DNA of 64,000 bases from Rhyacophila brunnea (Eukaryota > Arthropoda > Insecta > Trichoptera > Rhyacophilidae). The notes beneath the pieces were generated by a model, which saw nothing but the letters and a program-made list of their open reading frames with translations, ran no database searches and had not been told where the DNA came from. The first letter of the stretch is position 1. Every line of letters begins with the position of its first letter. The DNA is taken from NCBI GenBank assembly GCA_022495005.1, contig JAGYXB010000815.1:744001-808000 (forward strand). The letters are read 5' to 3'. This document shows positions 45,596-56,476 of this stretch, one piece after another. A program made the position numbers and the translations under genes.

Positions 45596-45790
45596 AGAGT
45601 ATATGCTTCATAACTTTGCACTCCGGCTAAAGGATGAAAATGATATAAGTACTTAATATATTCGAAAAATATGTTTTTTACAATATATGGTATCTATTAT
45701 TACTACATAGATAGGTACATTACATAATATAAGATTTGATCTTATTGTATGCGAGGTAATCAGGCAAAGAGGGTTATCAGTATAAGGACG
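45596..45790. mobile_element. MITE fragment (AGTATATGCTTC family)
   Basis: Begins AGAGTATATGCTTCATAACT and shares the interior AGGTAATCAGGCAAAGAGG with the copy at 51714-51950. The right inverted end is missing and is replaced by sequence resembling the 60689 family (GTTAACTTATTGTAACAATT). Confidence 0.55.
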
Positions 45791-47493
45791 GTTAACTTAT
45801 TGTAACAATTAACCCCCCCAATCAGTGGCGGCCGGTGATCATAAAATTAGGGAGTGCATGCAAAGACGTGCATTTTCCTTTTTGTGGTATTGAAAAAAAT
45901 CGGCAATAGCCTTCAGAGTGGAGGTAGGCTTATGCTTAAATATATAATACATCTTGGGGGGGGGGGTTGAGAAACGAAACGACGCTCACATTCACCGACA
46001 GCATTTATTTATTGTCAAAGTTATAAAGTCCAAGCTTCTGGATATGATAGGTATGATGCAAAAGGCATACAAACTCTTTTCGATTTTTATTGTAATACAT
46101 TTCATATGTGCCAACGTAGTTTCCACGTTTGACACTCCTAACTTCCATAAATTATAACTGATGCAAGTATTTTAGACAATATGTCATTGGTACAAAGCCG
46201 TAAACTCCTCATTTGTGTAGCTCCGATAAGTAGTATTTATGTAGGTAGGTTATGGTCGGTTGAAGTTCACATACTGACGCAATTCGGGCATATCTTATAC
46301 TCCCCTTTCGGTTATTTGCATCCCACATTCTCCGCATATACCTACGCGCTGTATCATTTTGATAAATACTATGGATCGGTGATTTTTCAACGGGATATAG
46401 TTACTATCTGTTAAAAAATTGCTAATACTTTGTACACCTCAACTCCAGAATTGCACTCCAAATGGGACTGATTTGAAAGACGTATTCAAAATGAAAAATA
46501 CTTCGGTAACACGAATATTGTATTTGATAGAATAATTTATATTTCTTTTCTTCAATAATTGACATTGGAAAATTGCTTTGTTCATCTTCTTAAAAAATAT
46601 TTTATCCTCTTTTACGTTCAAAATAACGCTCATACTCCACATACACTATTGAAATACCTAATATTGTAGAAATTGTTACAATGTAACGCTTTTGTTAAAT
46701 AACTACTTCTCTTAGAGTAGTATAAGTAGGTACGTAAAAAATTGTAGTATGTATATTATATTATGTAAAGGTTATTAATAGTTTATCAATTACTTACTTA
46801 CAAGTTTACTTTGCTCTAGGCATAATAAAATTATTTAATTTTTAAAGGTAAAATAATTATAAAATTGGTATTTGTATGTTGAGATTGCTACACCTAACTT
46901 AATGAACACAATATCACTCTAATCGATATTTTGATCGATTCAATATTATATGGCAAACAACGTAGCATTTACCTCATAACGTACGAAATAATAATATAAT
47001 AATTTGAAATATTACGCGGGAATCTTGTACCGACTTCAAAAGCGTTTGTGAGTTGTTATTATTCGCGCCAGTCAAACACAGCATTGTCGTGAAATGTCGT
47101 CTGCGCTCGTAAGCTCAGATTGGGAGGCACAGTGTCCCAAGTGAGGTAAATATTGCACGTTCGGAAATAAAAAAAGATCACAACTGAGCCCACCACAGAA
47201 AAGAAAATATATATACTTAATATATTTCTGAGTTCCCTGGAGCCCACATTATCGGCAGCGTGAAAAAAAAATCATCGCCAGGCGGTTCGATTTCTCTCCT
47301 GCACAATTAATACTACGAAGGACGTACCTACGCATACATGCAGGCCGCCAGAAATTACGCGCATTTTATGCGTGCAGACGGGCGACAAATTAAAGATATT
47401 TTACAATAATTAATTCATACAATATGTAGGTATTTGAATACGTACTTATTATTACATAGTTACGTAATAATTTGGGAGATCAGTGCACCTTTG
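45791..47493. other. No gene; lone hAT-like end at 45824
   Basis: CAGTGGCGGCCGGTGATC at 45824 resembles a hAT terminus without a partner. A G-run occurs near 45955. Several short open frames (45954-46642, 47059-47247) show no protein family signal. Confidence 0.4.
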
Positions 47494-47767
47494 CTCCTAT
47501 ACAAGAGCCGTCCCTGCCCCCAATACATAAATATGATAAACTACCCAAGCCGCCGATAGCAGCTTTGTGTATAGAATAGACGTCTAAACTGTGAAAAAGT
47601 GCTATGTTTTAACAGCACCTCTCTCGGCTGTTTTAACTTTTAGAACGAGATAGACAGTTTAGACGGCCAATTTATTGTAGCAATAATTATAATACGTCAA
47701 TACATAAATATGATAAACTACCGTCGATAGCCGCCAATAACCGCCTTTTGTATAGAATAGACCCACT
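47494..47767. mobile_element. Palindromic MITE (GTATAGAATAGAC family), copy 1
   Basis: Contains CAATACATAAATATGATAAA twice and the flanking words TGTATAGAATAGAC. The interior CTCTCGGCTGTTTTAACTTT is shared, in inverse, with the copy at 60689-60980. The ends are inverted but diverged. No duplication was fixed. Confidence 0.6.
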
Positions 47768-48000
47768 GGTCGTTTCCATATTATTATGTGGGCTCGGTAT
47801 AATGTATTTTTATTTTACCTAGATATCTAAATATATTATTTTATCTTCCTATATATCTAAAAAGTATACACGATAAACAATTTGAATTAAAATTTAATTT
47901 CCATATTTACTATTATAAGTTATAAGATAACACCTAAATGGCTTAATTATTATACCTATTTGATTTGTCATGAACTCATTGATTCTCTTTCATTTACTTA

Positions 48001-48359
48001 AGCCTCAATTACATTGATTTTCTTTACGAGCTGTTTATTGGCGAATTTAAAAGCGGGCGATTCAGCTACTGCGATTTGATGATTACACACAAAACTTTCC
48101 ATTCGCTAAGAAGCCACAAGCCAGCGACTATTTTGACGGAACGTAGATCGTTTTTTACCGGGAGGTTGGTACTGCGCTCTACTGCGCAGACGCAGTAGGC
48201 CCACACGCTGGCGTGTAGCGTGTAAAGTTGACCGGCTTTCAACTTTTCTCGGTAGAACCTGCTTATTAGCTTATTCGATGATTACACTGGGCGACTTTGC
48301 AAGCAGATTGTAAATTCGCCAATAAACAGCTCGTAAAGAAGCTCAATGTAATTGAGGCT
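48001..48359. mobile_element. Harbinger-like MITE with ~50-bp inverted ends
   Basis: The ends start AGCCTCAATTACATTGA and stay complementary through CTTTACGAGCTGTTTATTGG. The flanks are TTA at 47998-48000 and 48360-48362, a 3-bp duplication as for PIF/Harbinger. It is 359 bp with a GC-rich centre and no gene. Confidence 0.85.
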
Positions 48360-48362
48360 TTA

Positions 48363-50583
48363 GTAACAAACAGATACATTAATTTATGATAAACAAAACA
48401 ACTACATTACATTCCTTCCTAAAAATGTATTATTCAGATATATTTGTTTCTATATTATTATAATTTATTTGAAATAACTGTATGTATTTTGTTGATTCGT
48501 TAATATATTCTACGAGCTTTCATAAGTCTATTCAGTAACATACCGTCAGGATAGGCTGGCAATGTTTTGCTTAGGGGTAGCACATTTTAACAGGCGGAAA
48601 GTAAATGAAGGTAAAGTACTGTTTTTGAGAGTACCTATATATTCGATATATTTTACCTGCAGTGTATGCCTTCAGTGGGTCAATTAAATACTAACTGACA
48701 TCTGATTTAAAATAATAAAATATGATGGGTGGGTGTAATGGATTTATATAAAATTTGAAACTAAAAATGGAAAGTGTGGCATTTTATCTAGGGACACCAC
48801 TGAATCTTTTAATGAGAACAGGTATGTGACTATAGATGGGGGCCTACCTAATTTTAAGTTTTAGGTCTGAGAATGAGGTGCGACTATTGATTTTTTTTAA
48901 CTATTGGAATTCTAGGTCAGACTAAGACTGTAAGAATGAATAATATTATGTAATATAAATAATTAAAAGTCACTTGCCATGACTTTCACAAACATTGTCT
49001 TTCATATTTGAAGAACTATTCCTAAATATCTGCCCCAGTCGTAGCATATGGCTACCTCGTTGTCGAGTTTTAAATATTGTGTACATCTTAATTGATTACA
49101 AATCTAATTGCTCGATTGATTAATAAAATTAGATGTTTGTAAATCAACCTATTTACTGCACTAATCAATTCCCGATATTTAAAAAAATATGTAAATATCC
49201 TTCTTTCATTTATTTTTTTAAGTACCTAACAATAATAATCCACAATTTTAAACTCCTTAATTACCTATCATTAGTTTTCATTCGCAGTTAAACGGAAGAA
49301 TGCAACGAACATCATTAAAATTCTGACTTTAAAAATCCACGGACCTTTAGACTTGAAGGTCGTTAGCTCAGCATTCGGAAAGAGATCTCATATTTACAAA
49401 ACCTACTTAAAAGATCGTGATCATCGTATTTTCCAGCAATGTATTGGCCTCGTCCGTTTTCCTCTTCACACCAGTTTGTTGGTTGACTCAACTGATCCGG
49501 CATCCAAGTGAGAAAACTCACTGTAGGCGACGTGGTGAAGTGTCGAATTTTCGAGGGGTTTATGAGACATTACTCAGAGCATATTAGTAGCAAAGTGTTG
49601 AAATGTTTGCCTTTCATTATCTCGGAAAGTAAATCGACGGCATATTGTTTCTATCTATTTCTATCTAGAAACTGATCTAAATTACAAAAGGCGTGAGTGA
49701 CGTCGCCAAACGTAATATGGTCGTTTCGCAAGATAAATTCGCTATCTCTTGTGAACTTTGCGTCTTAGTTATACCAACTAAACACATGGATTTAGACATG
49801 GACTGCATGTCCTCACCTATCCTTGTCAGGAATGTCTGTTTAGTATCATGCTGGTTAGTGCGGGTCTAATGATCAAAAGTTGAAGCGGAGAGCGGTTTTT
49901 ATTTGAAAAACTTCTGTATAATGAGCTTACAGTATTCAAGCAGATTTATACTGGGCAAGCAATAACGTCCGATCATTCCCGGCAACATGCGGAATCAGAA
50001 TTATACATCTAGTATCGACACGACACCTATTAGGTATCGATTTCAGGTTAAGTAGCATGGCCTAGACCTGCTTTGGTGGAATATGGTCAACTTACTTTCT
50101 GGTAATTAAAGGATTTGTTAAATCTCATAGCCAATTTTTACATACAGAATCAATATAATAAAATATACTTAACGTATTTTTATTACAAATTCTAGTTATG
50201 AGACTCACAGAGACAAGTTCCGGCCAGTTCCTGTAAGTTTAATATTTTCTGAAGATGCTGTAGCAAAAAGATTAAATTAACATCTTAATTATGATTGAAC
50301 TCTTGAGTATTGTATTGCATGGATATTTTTTAATTGGAAGCAGTTGTTTTTAGTACGTTTTATAAACTGATATTTACAAATGTATGAACGCGATTTTACG
50401 TTTAAATAATGATGGTTCGTTGTATACTCAATGTCTTTATTTTTCATATATAACTATATACTTTGGCAGCTTGTTAATTAATTATACACGAAACAGATAC
50501 AATACATGTATATAAAGGGCTCGAAATTGATCGGAGGTTATAGCTACAACTCGAGTTATAAAAGTCCTGTCATTAATTTGTTA
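48363..50583. other. No gene seen
   Basis: Intronic AT-rich DNA. A short start of the CAGGGCTCGAAATGG family (GGGCTCGAAATTGATCGG) lies at 50518 but goes no further. Confidence 0.45.
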
Positions 50584-50591
50584 CCTGTACA

Positions 50592-51170
50592 TAGAGTGGG
50601 GTTTCGGGAATTTCCTGACGGGAATTCTCGAGAATTTTTCGAGATTTTCCATTCCGAATCTAGAGAATTTAAATTTTTAACATTTCGGGAATTCCCGGAT
50701 CTCAAGAATCTTTTCTCCGGATTCGGGATTTCTTTATTATCAAATATTAAATGAAATAATGATTTTCTATATGAAAAAGGTGGACAGAAAACACAAAACG
50801 TTCAGAGGCTGATCGGGGCATTTAACACAAAAGTCAAAATGAGCGCAATTTTTGCATCACTAGAGAATTTTGTGTCTCAAAAGTCTACGCGATTATCAGA
50901 CGCACCGATTGACAGTCTTTGTTTTTCGAAATTCTATTTTAATAATTATTTTTTTGAATTATTTTTGTTTCCCTACTTATCATATTTTGTTTTGGAATTT
51001 GTCTGTTTTTACACTGATTTTAGGATTTTTACAGTTTTTTTTTTAAATTTCCCGATATCTAGAGAATTCTCGAGAATTCTTTTCTGCTAATCCCGAATCC
51101 CGAGAATTTAAAATTTCATTATTTCGGGAAATCTCGATATTGAGATATTCTCGGGAAATACCCAACTCTA
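50592..51170. mobile_element. hAT element, 579 bp, non-autonomous
   Basis: The ends TAGAGTGGGGTTTCGGG and the inverse TAGAGTTGGGTATTTCCC are flanked by a perfect 8-bp duplication CCTGTACA (50584-50591, 51171-51178). The subterminal regions are rich in GAATTC/TCGAGAAT-type words. Open frames inside (50506-50754, 50839-51090) are not protein-like. Confidence 0.9.
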
Positions 51171-51178
51171 CCTGTACA

Positions 51179-51713
51179 TACATTATGCACTACAGTTTGT
51201 GGAGCTAATTAATTCTTATAGTATAGAGGTATCTGACAGATATAAATACTTATTAAATGTCTATAATCGAAATAACAATATTAAAATAATATCAGATTTT
51301 ATTTTCTTTTTGACGCCTCTTCTCTCACAGTTAATTTTTTCCATCCTGAAACTTTCTAAAACGAATACGTACGCACGTAATTATTATTGATAATCGTTTC
51401 GTTTGAGTATCCAATATTTAAATGCAGGCCATAGACTATAGATACATATGTAGGCACATTTTATATTTAAGACGTCAGAAAGTGGATAACTATTTTAGAA
51501 ATGCTATTCTAAGAATGTATCAGTACATTACATCAATATTTATGGAGGTAAATAATTATTGGTATGGCGAACAAATCGTTGAGGTGATTCCAAGAAATTT
51601 ACTTGCAAAAAAAATAATTCGATTTCATCCAATTTTTTCGAAAGTGGGAACTTGGGAACCACAAATTATTTTTAATGTAGATTTAAGTATTAGTTACACT
51701 TGCAAATTATGTA
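51179..51713. other. No gene seen
   Basis: The 108-codon open frame at 51422-51748 has no recognisable family signal and runs into the next MITE. Confidence 0.45.
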
Positions 51714-51950
51714 CAGTATATGCTTCAAACTTTGCACTCCGGCTCTAGGATGAAAATGATTAATATATTCTAAATATATATATTTTTTAAATAAGTACAT
51801 ATATTATTACCTGTCTATTTATTTATTACTACATATACTAATACAAGTAAATATCATTTCATCTAATTTTATGTGAGGTAATCAGGCAAAGAGGCGTATC
51901 AGTATAGTAAAGAGTGCAAAAAAAGTGCAAAGTTATAAAACGTATACTCT
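51714..51950. mobile_element. MITE (AGTATATGCTTC family), complete-looking copy
   Basis: The left end CAGTATATGCTTCAAACTTTG and the right end, inverse of AGAGTATACGTTTTATAACT, are both followed inward by TTGCACT. It is about 237 bp and AT-rich inside. Related to 45596-45790. No target duplication was fixed. Confidence 0.65.
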
Positions 51951-52067
51951 GCCTACACGAATTTATTGGGTACTTATACCTCTGAAGACGCTCGTTGTTT
52001 AGGAAAGTTTACTTTGAACAATATTTTTGAATTACCATCATTATAGGTAATAGTATAATAAAATAAA

Positions 52068-52184
52068 ATATAGTATATAAGTAAATATAGTATATAAGTA
52101 AATATAGTATATAAGTAAATATAGTATATAAGTAAATATAGTTTATAAGTAAATATAGTATATAAGTAAATATAGTATATAAGT
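52068..52184. repeat. 17-bp tandem repeat
   Basis: About seven copies of ATAGTATATAAGTAAAT, one with TTTATA for GTATATA. It produces spurious Tyr/Leu-rich frames on the minus strand. Confidence 0.92.
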
Positions 52185-52487
52185 ATAATAACATGCCACA
52201 AATAGCACCAATTAGTTGGTTTTTATAGACCACTTAAACACGTTTTTGTATCACTGCTAAAACTAGCAACTTTGTAATATAATATTAATAACGTCGCAAG
52301 TTGAACAAGTTAAGTCTATCGATTGAGTGATTTGCGCGAGTTTTAATTCGGTTGCAATTATTAAGTGCACACACAATTTGACAACATTAGGTGCGTACTG
52401 ACTGAGCGATAGATAATCTGATCTAATCTAATGATAGATTGTAATAGATTTAAGTTTTGTACTATTCCATTTGAGTCGTTTTTTTGC

Positions 52488-52517
52488 GACCCGGGTTTCG
52501 CCTTTCGGCATCTTCAG
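52488..52517 (-). ncRNA. Hammerhead-ribozyme-like motif
   Basis: On the minus strand: CUGAAGA core, stem II TGCC-GAAA-GGCG closed by a GAAA tetraloop, then GAAAC, a palindromic stem III (ACCC/GGGU) and the cleavage-site triplet GUC. A short stem I can form between AGUGC before the core and GCA after it. All invariant core bases are present. Minimal type-I hammerheads with palindromic stem III are known from Penelope-like retroelements and related retrozymes. No Penelope reverse transcriptase is visible nearby, so this is an orphan end. Confidence 0.65.
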
Positions 52518-52574
52518 GCACTATGTGCACTCACCAAAAGGCAAATACACACTGACAACGTATGCAGTTAACTC

Positions 52575-52822
52575 CAGCGCTCGAAATGGAAAATTTTACG
52601 AACCGGAGCGCACGATAATTTTACGAAAATATCAACTATATTATACTATACTACATTAATTGTAAATGTGATTTATAAAAATTAGTGTGTTATTTTTTTT
52701 TATTAAATGAAATATCTAGCTCAGACGGTCAAATTAATATTTCCACGAGATGGAGCGATAATTTTGTGGATTTTGTGAACCGGAACGGCGCTCCGGTACG
52801 TTCCGGTCCATTTCGAGCCCTG
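52575..52822 (-). mobile_element. hAT MITE (CAGGGCTCGAAATGG family), intact copy 3
   Basis: From CAGCGCTCGAAATGG to the inverse of CAGGGCTCGAAATGG, with a perfect 8-bp duplication GTTAACTC at 52567-52574 and 52823-52830. It is 248 bp and non-coding. Confidence 0.93.
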
Positions 52823-52837
52823 GTTAACTCTAACTTC

Positions 52838-52868
52838 ATCATCATCATCAGCCTGAATCTATCCACTT
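52838..52868 (-). mobile_element. RTE 3' tail remnant
   Basis: CATCATCATCATCAGCCTGAATCTATCCACT matches the outermost ~30 bp of the RTE 3' end, then similarity stops. Confidence 0.5.
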
Positions 52869-55434
52869 GACATGGCCCGGCTCGCGGCTAGCTCTTAAAT
52901 GTGGCCGGGCTGTCACTTAGGATGCAGAGGATGAACTGGGGAAGTGTGGTTCTCCCTTGTAATAATACAACTTTTGATTCCCAAATAAAACTCTCAGTTG
53001 GTGTGGTACCGAATTTATTCAGGTTCTAGTTCACGTTTCACAATAAAGTTATCTGTCATTGTTCTCACAATTAAATCTCATTAAAGTGTCAGTAAACTAT
53101 TTATTTGTTTGCTATAGGATCACTGTGAAATCTTTCACAAGTTTCCAAAAAGTCACACCTAACTCGGAGAATGTATACGCAGATATTCTTTGAATATTTT
53201 TATTTCACGAAATATTTTCTCGTAAGAAAAATTATAATTTATTCTTTAGATACATAGTATTGGGTTTATAAAAAGAATATAATTTATTTATTTTTATTTT
53301 TTACAAAGTTTATTTATGTTTATAGCATGTTTACAAATATTTATTTGTGTTTACAAACTTGTTTACAAAAGGTTTGTTTATGTTTACAAACTTGTTCACA
53401 ATTGTTTATTTATATTGACAAATTTATTTACTAAATTTTATTTTTATAATTATTGTTTACTTAATAAAGTTTCAAAAATTTATTTAATAATCCCGAAATA
53501 ATTTCTAAAATTTATTATTACAAATTGAATTTGTTAATTTGTTCTTATCAAACAAATTCGATCGCGTAATTTATCCCGATTACGTCACCTCGTACGATGC
53601 GTAATGAAAAATAAAATTACTCCGCGGCACACGTCACTACCGACAGATACGTGGTGTTCGCGCTACGTTTAGCGGCATACGTCACTACCGACAGATACGT
53701 GGTATTCGCGCTACGTTTTCGCCCGCCGAAGGGGACTTACTTTACGTATAAATCGCGAATGTTACTGAGAACCATGTCTCGCAAACTTGCAGAGAGGACT
53801 GCTGCTTTGCTGAAGATCGCTGGTATATACGGAAAAAAGTGTCACCTTTTATACCCTCAGGATAAAGGTTTAATAGGAAACAGTCCGTAAAAGATGGGAG
53901 ATCTATACCTTTCTCTCATGAGATAAATTTACGTATATCTCCCGTTCCTGACAACTTTCTAATAGAGATAACTTCCACTTTAGTCGTGTTGAATTTACTC
54001 TACTTTATTTTCGTAAAATTAGGTTGCAATTGGGGGCAAAAGAACATGTTTCTTAATTGCGCAGTTACGATGACGTAACCAAAATAGTTGATTTTATATA
54101 ATTTTTCGTGTTCAAACGAAGGGGAAAGTTTTTAGCTTTCCAGCGAGGTACCGGAATAGGTATTCGTGTACTAGATAAGGGGATGGCAGTCTTTAAATTT
54201 AAAACGTCAGAACGAAAGGGTGACACCCACGTCCTGGTCCTTTCCACCACTCTCGGCCATTTTAGGCCAATAGAATTTTACTAAGTTTTAATAAAACTGT
54301 TTGGTCCCTCTGAGATTTCCTCATTCGATAATTACCTTTCGAGGCAAATATTATTACGTAAAAATACTATAATATCATACTTAACATTTACACGTAAGTA
54401 TATAAATGTTCGATTTTAACAAGATGTTAATTATGAGTAACTACCAATTTATTTAATCTTTCATAGTAGCTTTTTCATAGTAATTTAAATGCAATCTTTA
54501 ATCTATTTTCGTTTCGCAACGAGAAACAGCTGAGCGGCGCGTTCGACCGAGGCAGATTTCCTTAAAAGTTCAAGGTCGCGCGTTAATTTGTGTTTTTAGT
54601 TGCGATATTGGATTCTTTTATTTACCTAGGACGCGATTAAGATTTATTATTGTTTATGGGTAGAAACCCATCTATACCATAATCTCAAGTTTTTCTAATA
54701 GTTACTTTTATAATATTTATTATAGTTAGCGAGTTATAGCATGACTAAAGTCTATAATTAATAATTACGCGTCTATAAACATAGGTTCGCGTTTGTAATA
54801 TTTTTATAATGATAGTTTGCTTCTATCTTGTTTCAAGAAAATCAGTGTTAAAATTCTTTACTCATAATTACACAGTACATAAATTTATAAATGTTAAATT
54901 TTCTTTTTCAATTTTCATACATTTCCATTACTCACATAAAAATTATTCAAGCATGTATTTTTCAAATTTTACGTAAACAATCTCTCCCATAACTTATTTT
55001 CTAAGTTTAATGGAGATTACCCGGAAATTTATATTCAAAATAGATCGCGTTGAAATTCACGACGTGACATTTCGAGGCCTGTGATCACAGTGTTACAATT
55101 ACACTCGATCAGTCTCGATTTTCTGAAACGAAACTTTTACGTAAAATTTTTATTACATTTACAAAAGAAAAGGTTAACAACATACATTTACTTTCTACTA
55201 CTAAACAATTACGCTACTGGTTACCTGTTTATGGTCTTTTTCGACCATTTCATTTCTGCTCCTTCCATAGTTTAGAACCATGGGACTTATATATCCTGTT
55301 TGTACTTTGTCGTGAGGTTGTCGCACGGCTATTGAGAAGTAGAATTGACTATTAGGCTAGATTTTTATAGTTATGTCGTTAAACCATACTCTGCCACAAA
55401 CACTAACTGAAGGTCGGCGTTTTTGTTCGTGTCA
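52869..55434. other. No gene; see direct repeat and GC patches
   Basis: Contains TGTTTACAAA-rich low-complexity DNA (53300-53420), the duplicated block at 53624-53720, and GC-richer patches near 54170-54260 and 54520-54580. No exon or bounded transposon was recognised. Confidence 0.4.
53624..53720 (+). repeat. Two direct copies of a 48-bp block upstream of a TATA word
   Basis: GCGGCAYACGTCACTACCGA followed by CAGATACGTGGTRTTCGCGC occurs twice in tandem. Some 25 bp further on lies GTATAAATCGCG (about 53746). A duplicated GC-rich block before a TATA box is the layout of an LTR U3 region or another promoter. No LTR ends or retroviral-type genes were identified. Confidence 0.5.
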
Positions 55435-55703
55435 CACTACTGGATGAAGGCCTCTCCAAGCTGATTCCACTTCTTTCGGTCCTGTGCGTTGAGTTGCCAC
55501 GTACTTCCGCAGAACTTTATCATTTCATCGATCCAGCGGCCTCTAGATCTACTTTGCGGACGTTTTGTATCTCTTGCATACCACTGGATGACTAAATTTG
55601 TCCTACGATTGTCCCTTCTTCGAGCTATGTGTCCAGCCCATTTCCATTTGGCGTTTTTTGCAAACTCTATTACATCGCAGACCCTTGTCTGTCTCCTTAT
55701 TAA
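55435..55703 (-). mobile_element. RTE retrotransposon 3' fragment with broken RT C-terminus
   Basis: On the minus strand it encodes RQTRVCDVIEFAKNAKWKWA, GHIARRRDN, VIQWYARDTKRPQSRSRGRW and the WNQLGEAFIQ end, the same part of the RTE protein as at 7169-7655 but more diverged. The (ATC) tail is missing and no duplication was found. Confidence 0.8.
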
Positions 55704-55815
55704 CTGTAATCTAATACAGTGCTTATTAGAAAATATTTTTATCCCAATATTGTGTGAAAATTATTAAGTTGTCAAATGTCACCGTAATTAAAATATATTT
55801 CATCTTTAATTTCAG

Positions 55816-55999
55816 TTTCGCTACGCGACGTGCTCAGAGCTGACAGCGACATGGTTCGGCATCTTCATGGGAGTGGCGACGGCGCGGTGTCTTCCGCTGG
55901 GCAACATGATATACGGGGAGTTCACGCAGCTCATGGTGGAGAGGTCCATCCCCGGAGGAGAGGTATTATCCTAAAGTACTTTGGAGGAGGGAAATTTCT
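55816..55999 (+). CDS. ABCB1: ABCB transporter, exon 2 (TM1), with apparent 1-base frameshift
   Basis: Acceptor TTTAATTTCAG. The phase-0 frame reads FRYATCSELTATWFGIFMGV, ATARCLPLGNMIYGEF and TQLMVERSIPGGE, then VLS and a stop. A different frame in the same exon reads IILKYFGGGKF and runs to a strong donor, CT|GTAAGT, in exactly the phase exon 3 needs (exon 3 continues L-PNATEEES). FGGG followed by TNATEEE-like residues is typical of the first extracellular loop in insect ABCB proteins, so both frames are real coding sequence. One base is missing somewhere in 55940-55965, perhaps in the CCCC run at 55950-55953. It is either a genuine lesion or an assembly error. TM1 lies in the first half. 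Confidence 0.85.
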
Positions 56000-56476
56000 G
56001 TAAGTATTTTTGTAGCATTGTAAATTAGACTCTAAAATACATTCTGCCTTAATAGATGCTGTGATTTAAATTATCATTATGTAAGCGGATTGTCATGGGC
56101 TGAAAACCTACCTGCTGCACCTACAATTTTGTGTGTTGATTATTTTAAAATAAAAAAATATATTCTTCACACAGAAAATTGGTTTGGATGGGGGTGCATT
56201 TAAAAAAAATATCCATAATGTTAATCTTTTATTTTTTTTACTTTTTGACATTGAATTCACCTACCTACCTACTAGCTTCAACAGTGGACCGTCGCAATTC
56301 TCCGGGTACATTACTCAAACCCAAATATTCCGCTTTTTTATTCTAGCGACAAACACCTGACCTGCAGCTATAACTTACAAGTCCTCACCTATGTGTCGCA
56401 TCCACAAGTGGTAATTGACGGGTCATATTAGGATCATTAAGCTGCAGACACACGGCATTACAGGGGACGTGTGTAG
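56000..56476. other. ABCB intron 2, left part
   Basis: No feature seen before the foldback element. Confidence 0.5.

Larger units (their letters stand above)
21064..55815 (+). other. ABCB intron 1, ~34.8 kb, packed with transposons
   Basis: Runs from the GTAAGT donor to the TTTAATTTCAG acceptor. Most of 21639-43612 is a nested Helitron complex. The remainder contains MITEs, RTE fragments and unassigned AT-rich DNA. I found no additional coding exon in it. Confidence 0.75.

Noticed and set aside
45304..45840. CCGCCACTG (about 45303) and CAGTGGCGG (45824) as the ends of one hAT element
   Set aside because: They are in the wrong relative orientation: each faces outward from the interval, and no shared 8-bp flank exists.
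49365..49420. A possible tRNA gene (GTTAGCTCAGCATTCGG resembles an A box)
   Set aside because: No B box or cloverleaf could be found at tRNA spacing.
51974..52233. Tyr/Leu-rich minus-strand frames
   Set aside because: Products of the 17-bp tandem repeat.
55963..55966. Donor GAG|GTATTA as the end of exon 2
   Set aside because: It gives phase 0, which does not fit exon 3, and it would drop the conserved FGGGKF segment that is followed by a better donor at 56000.
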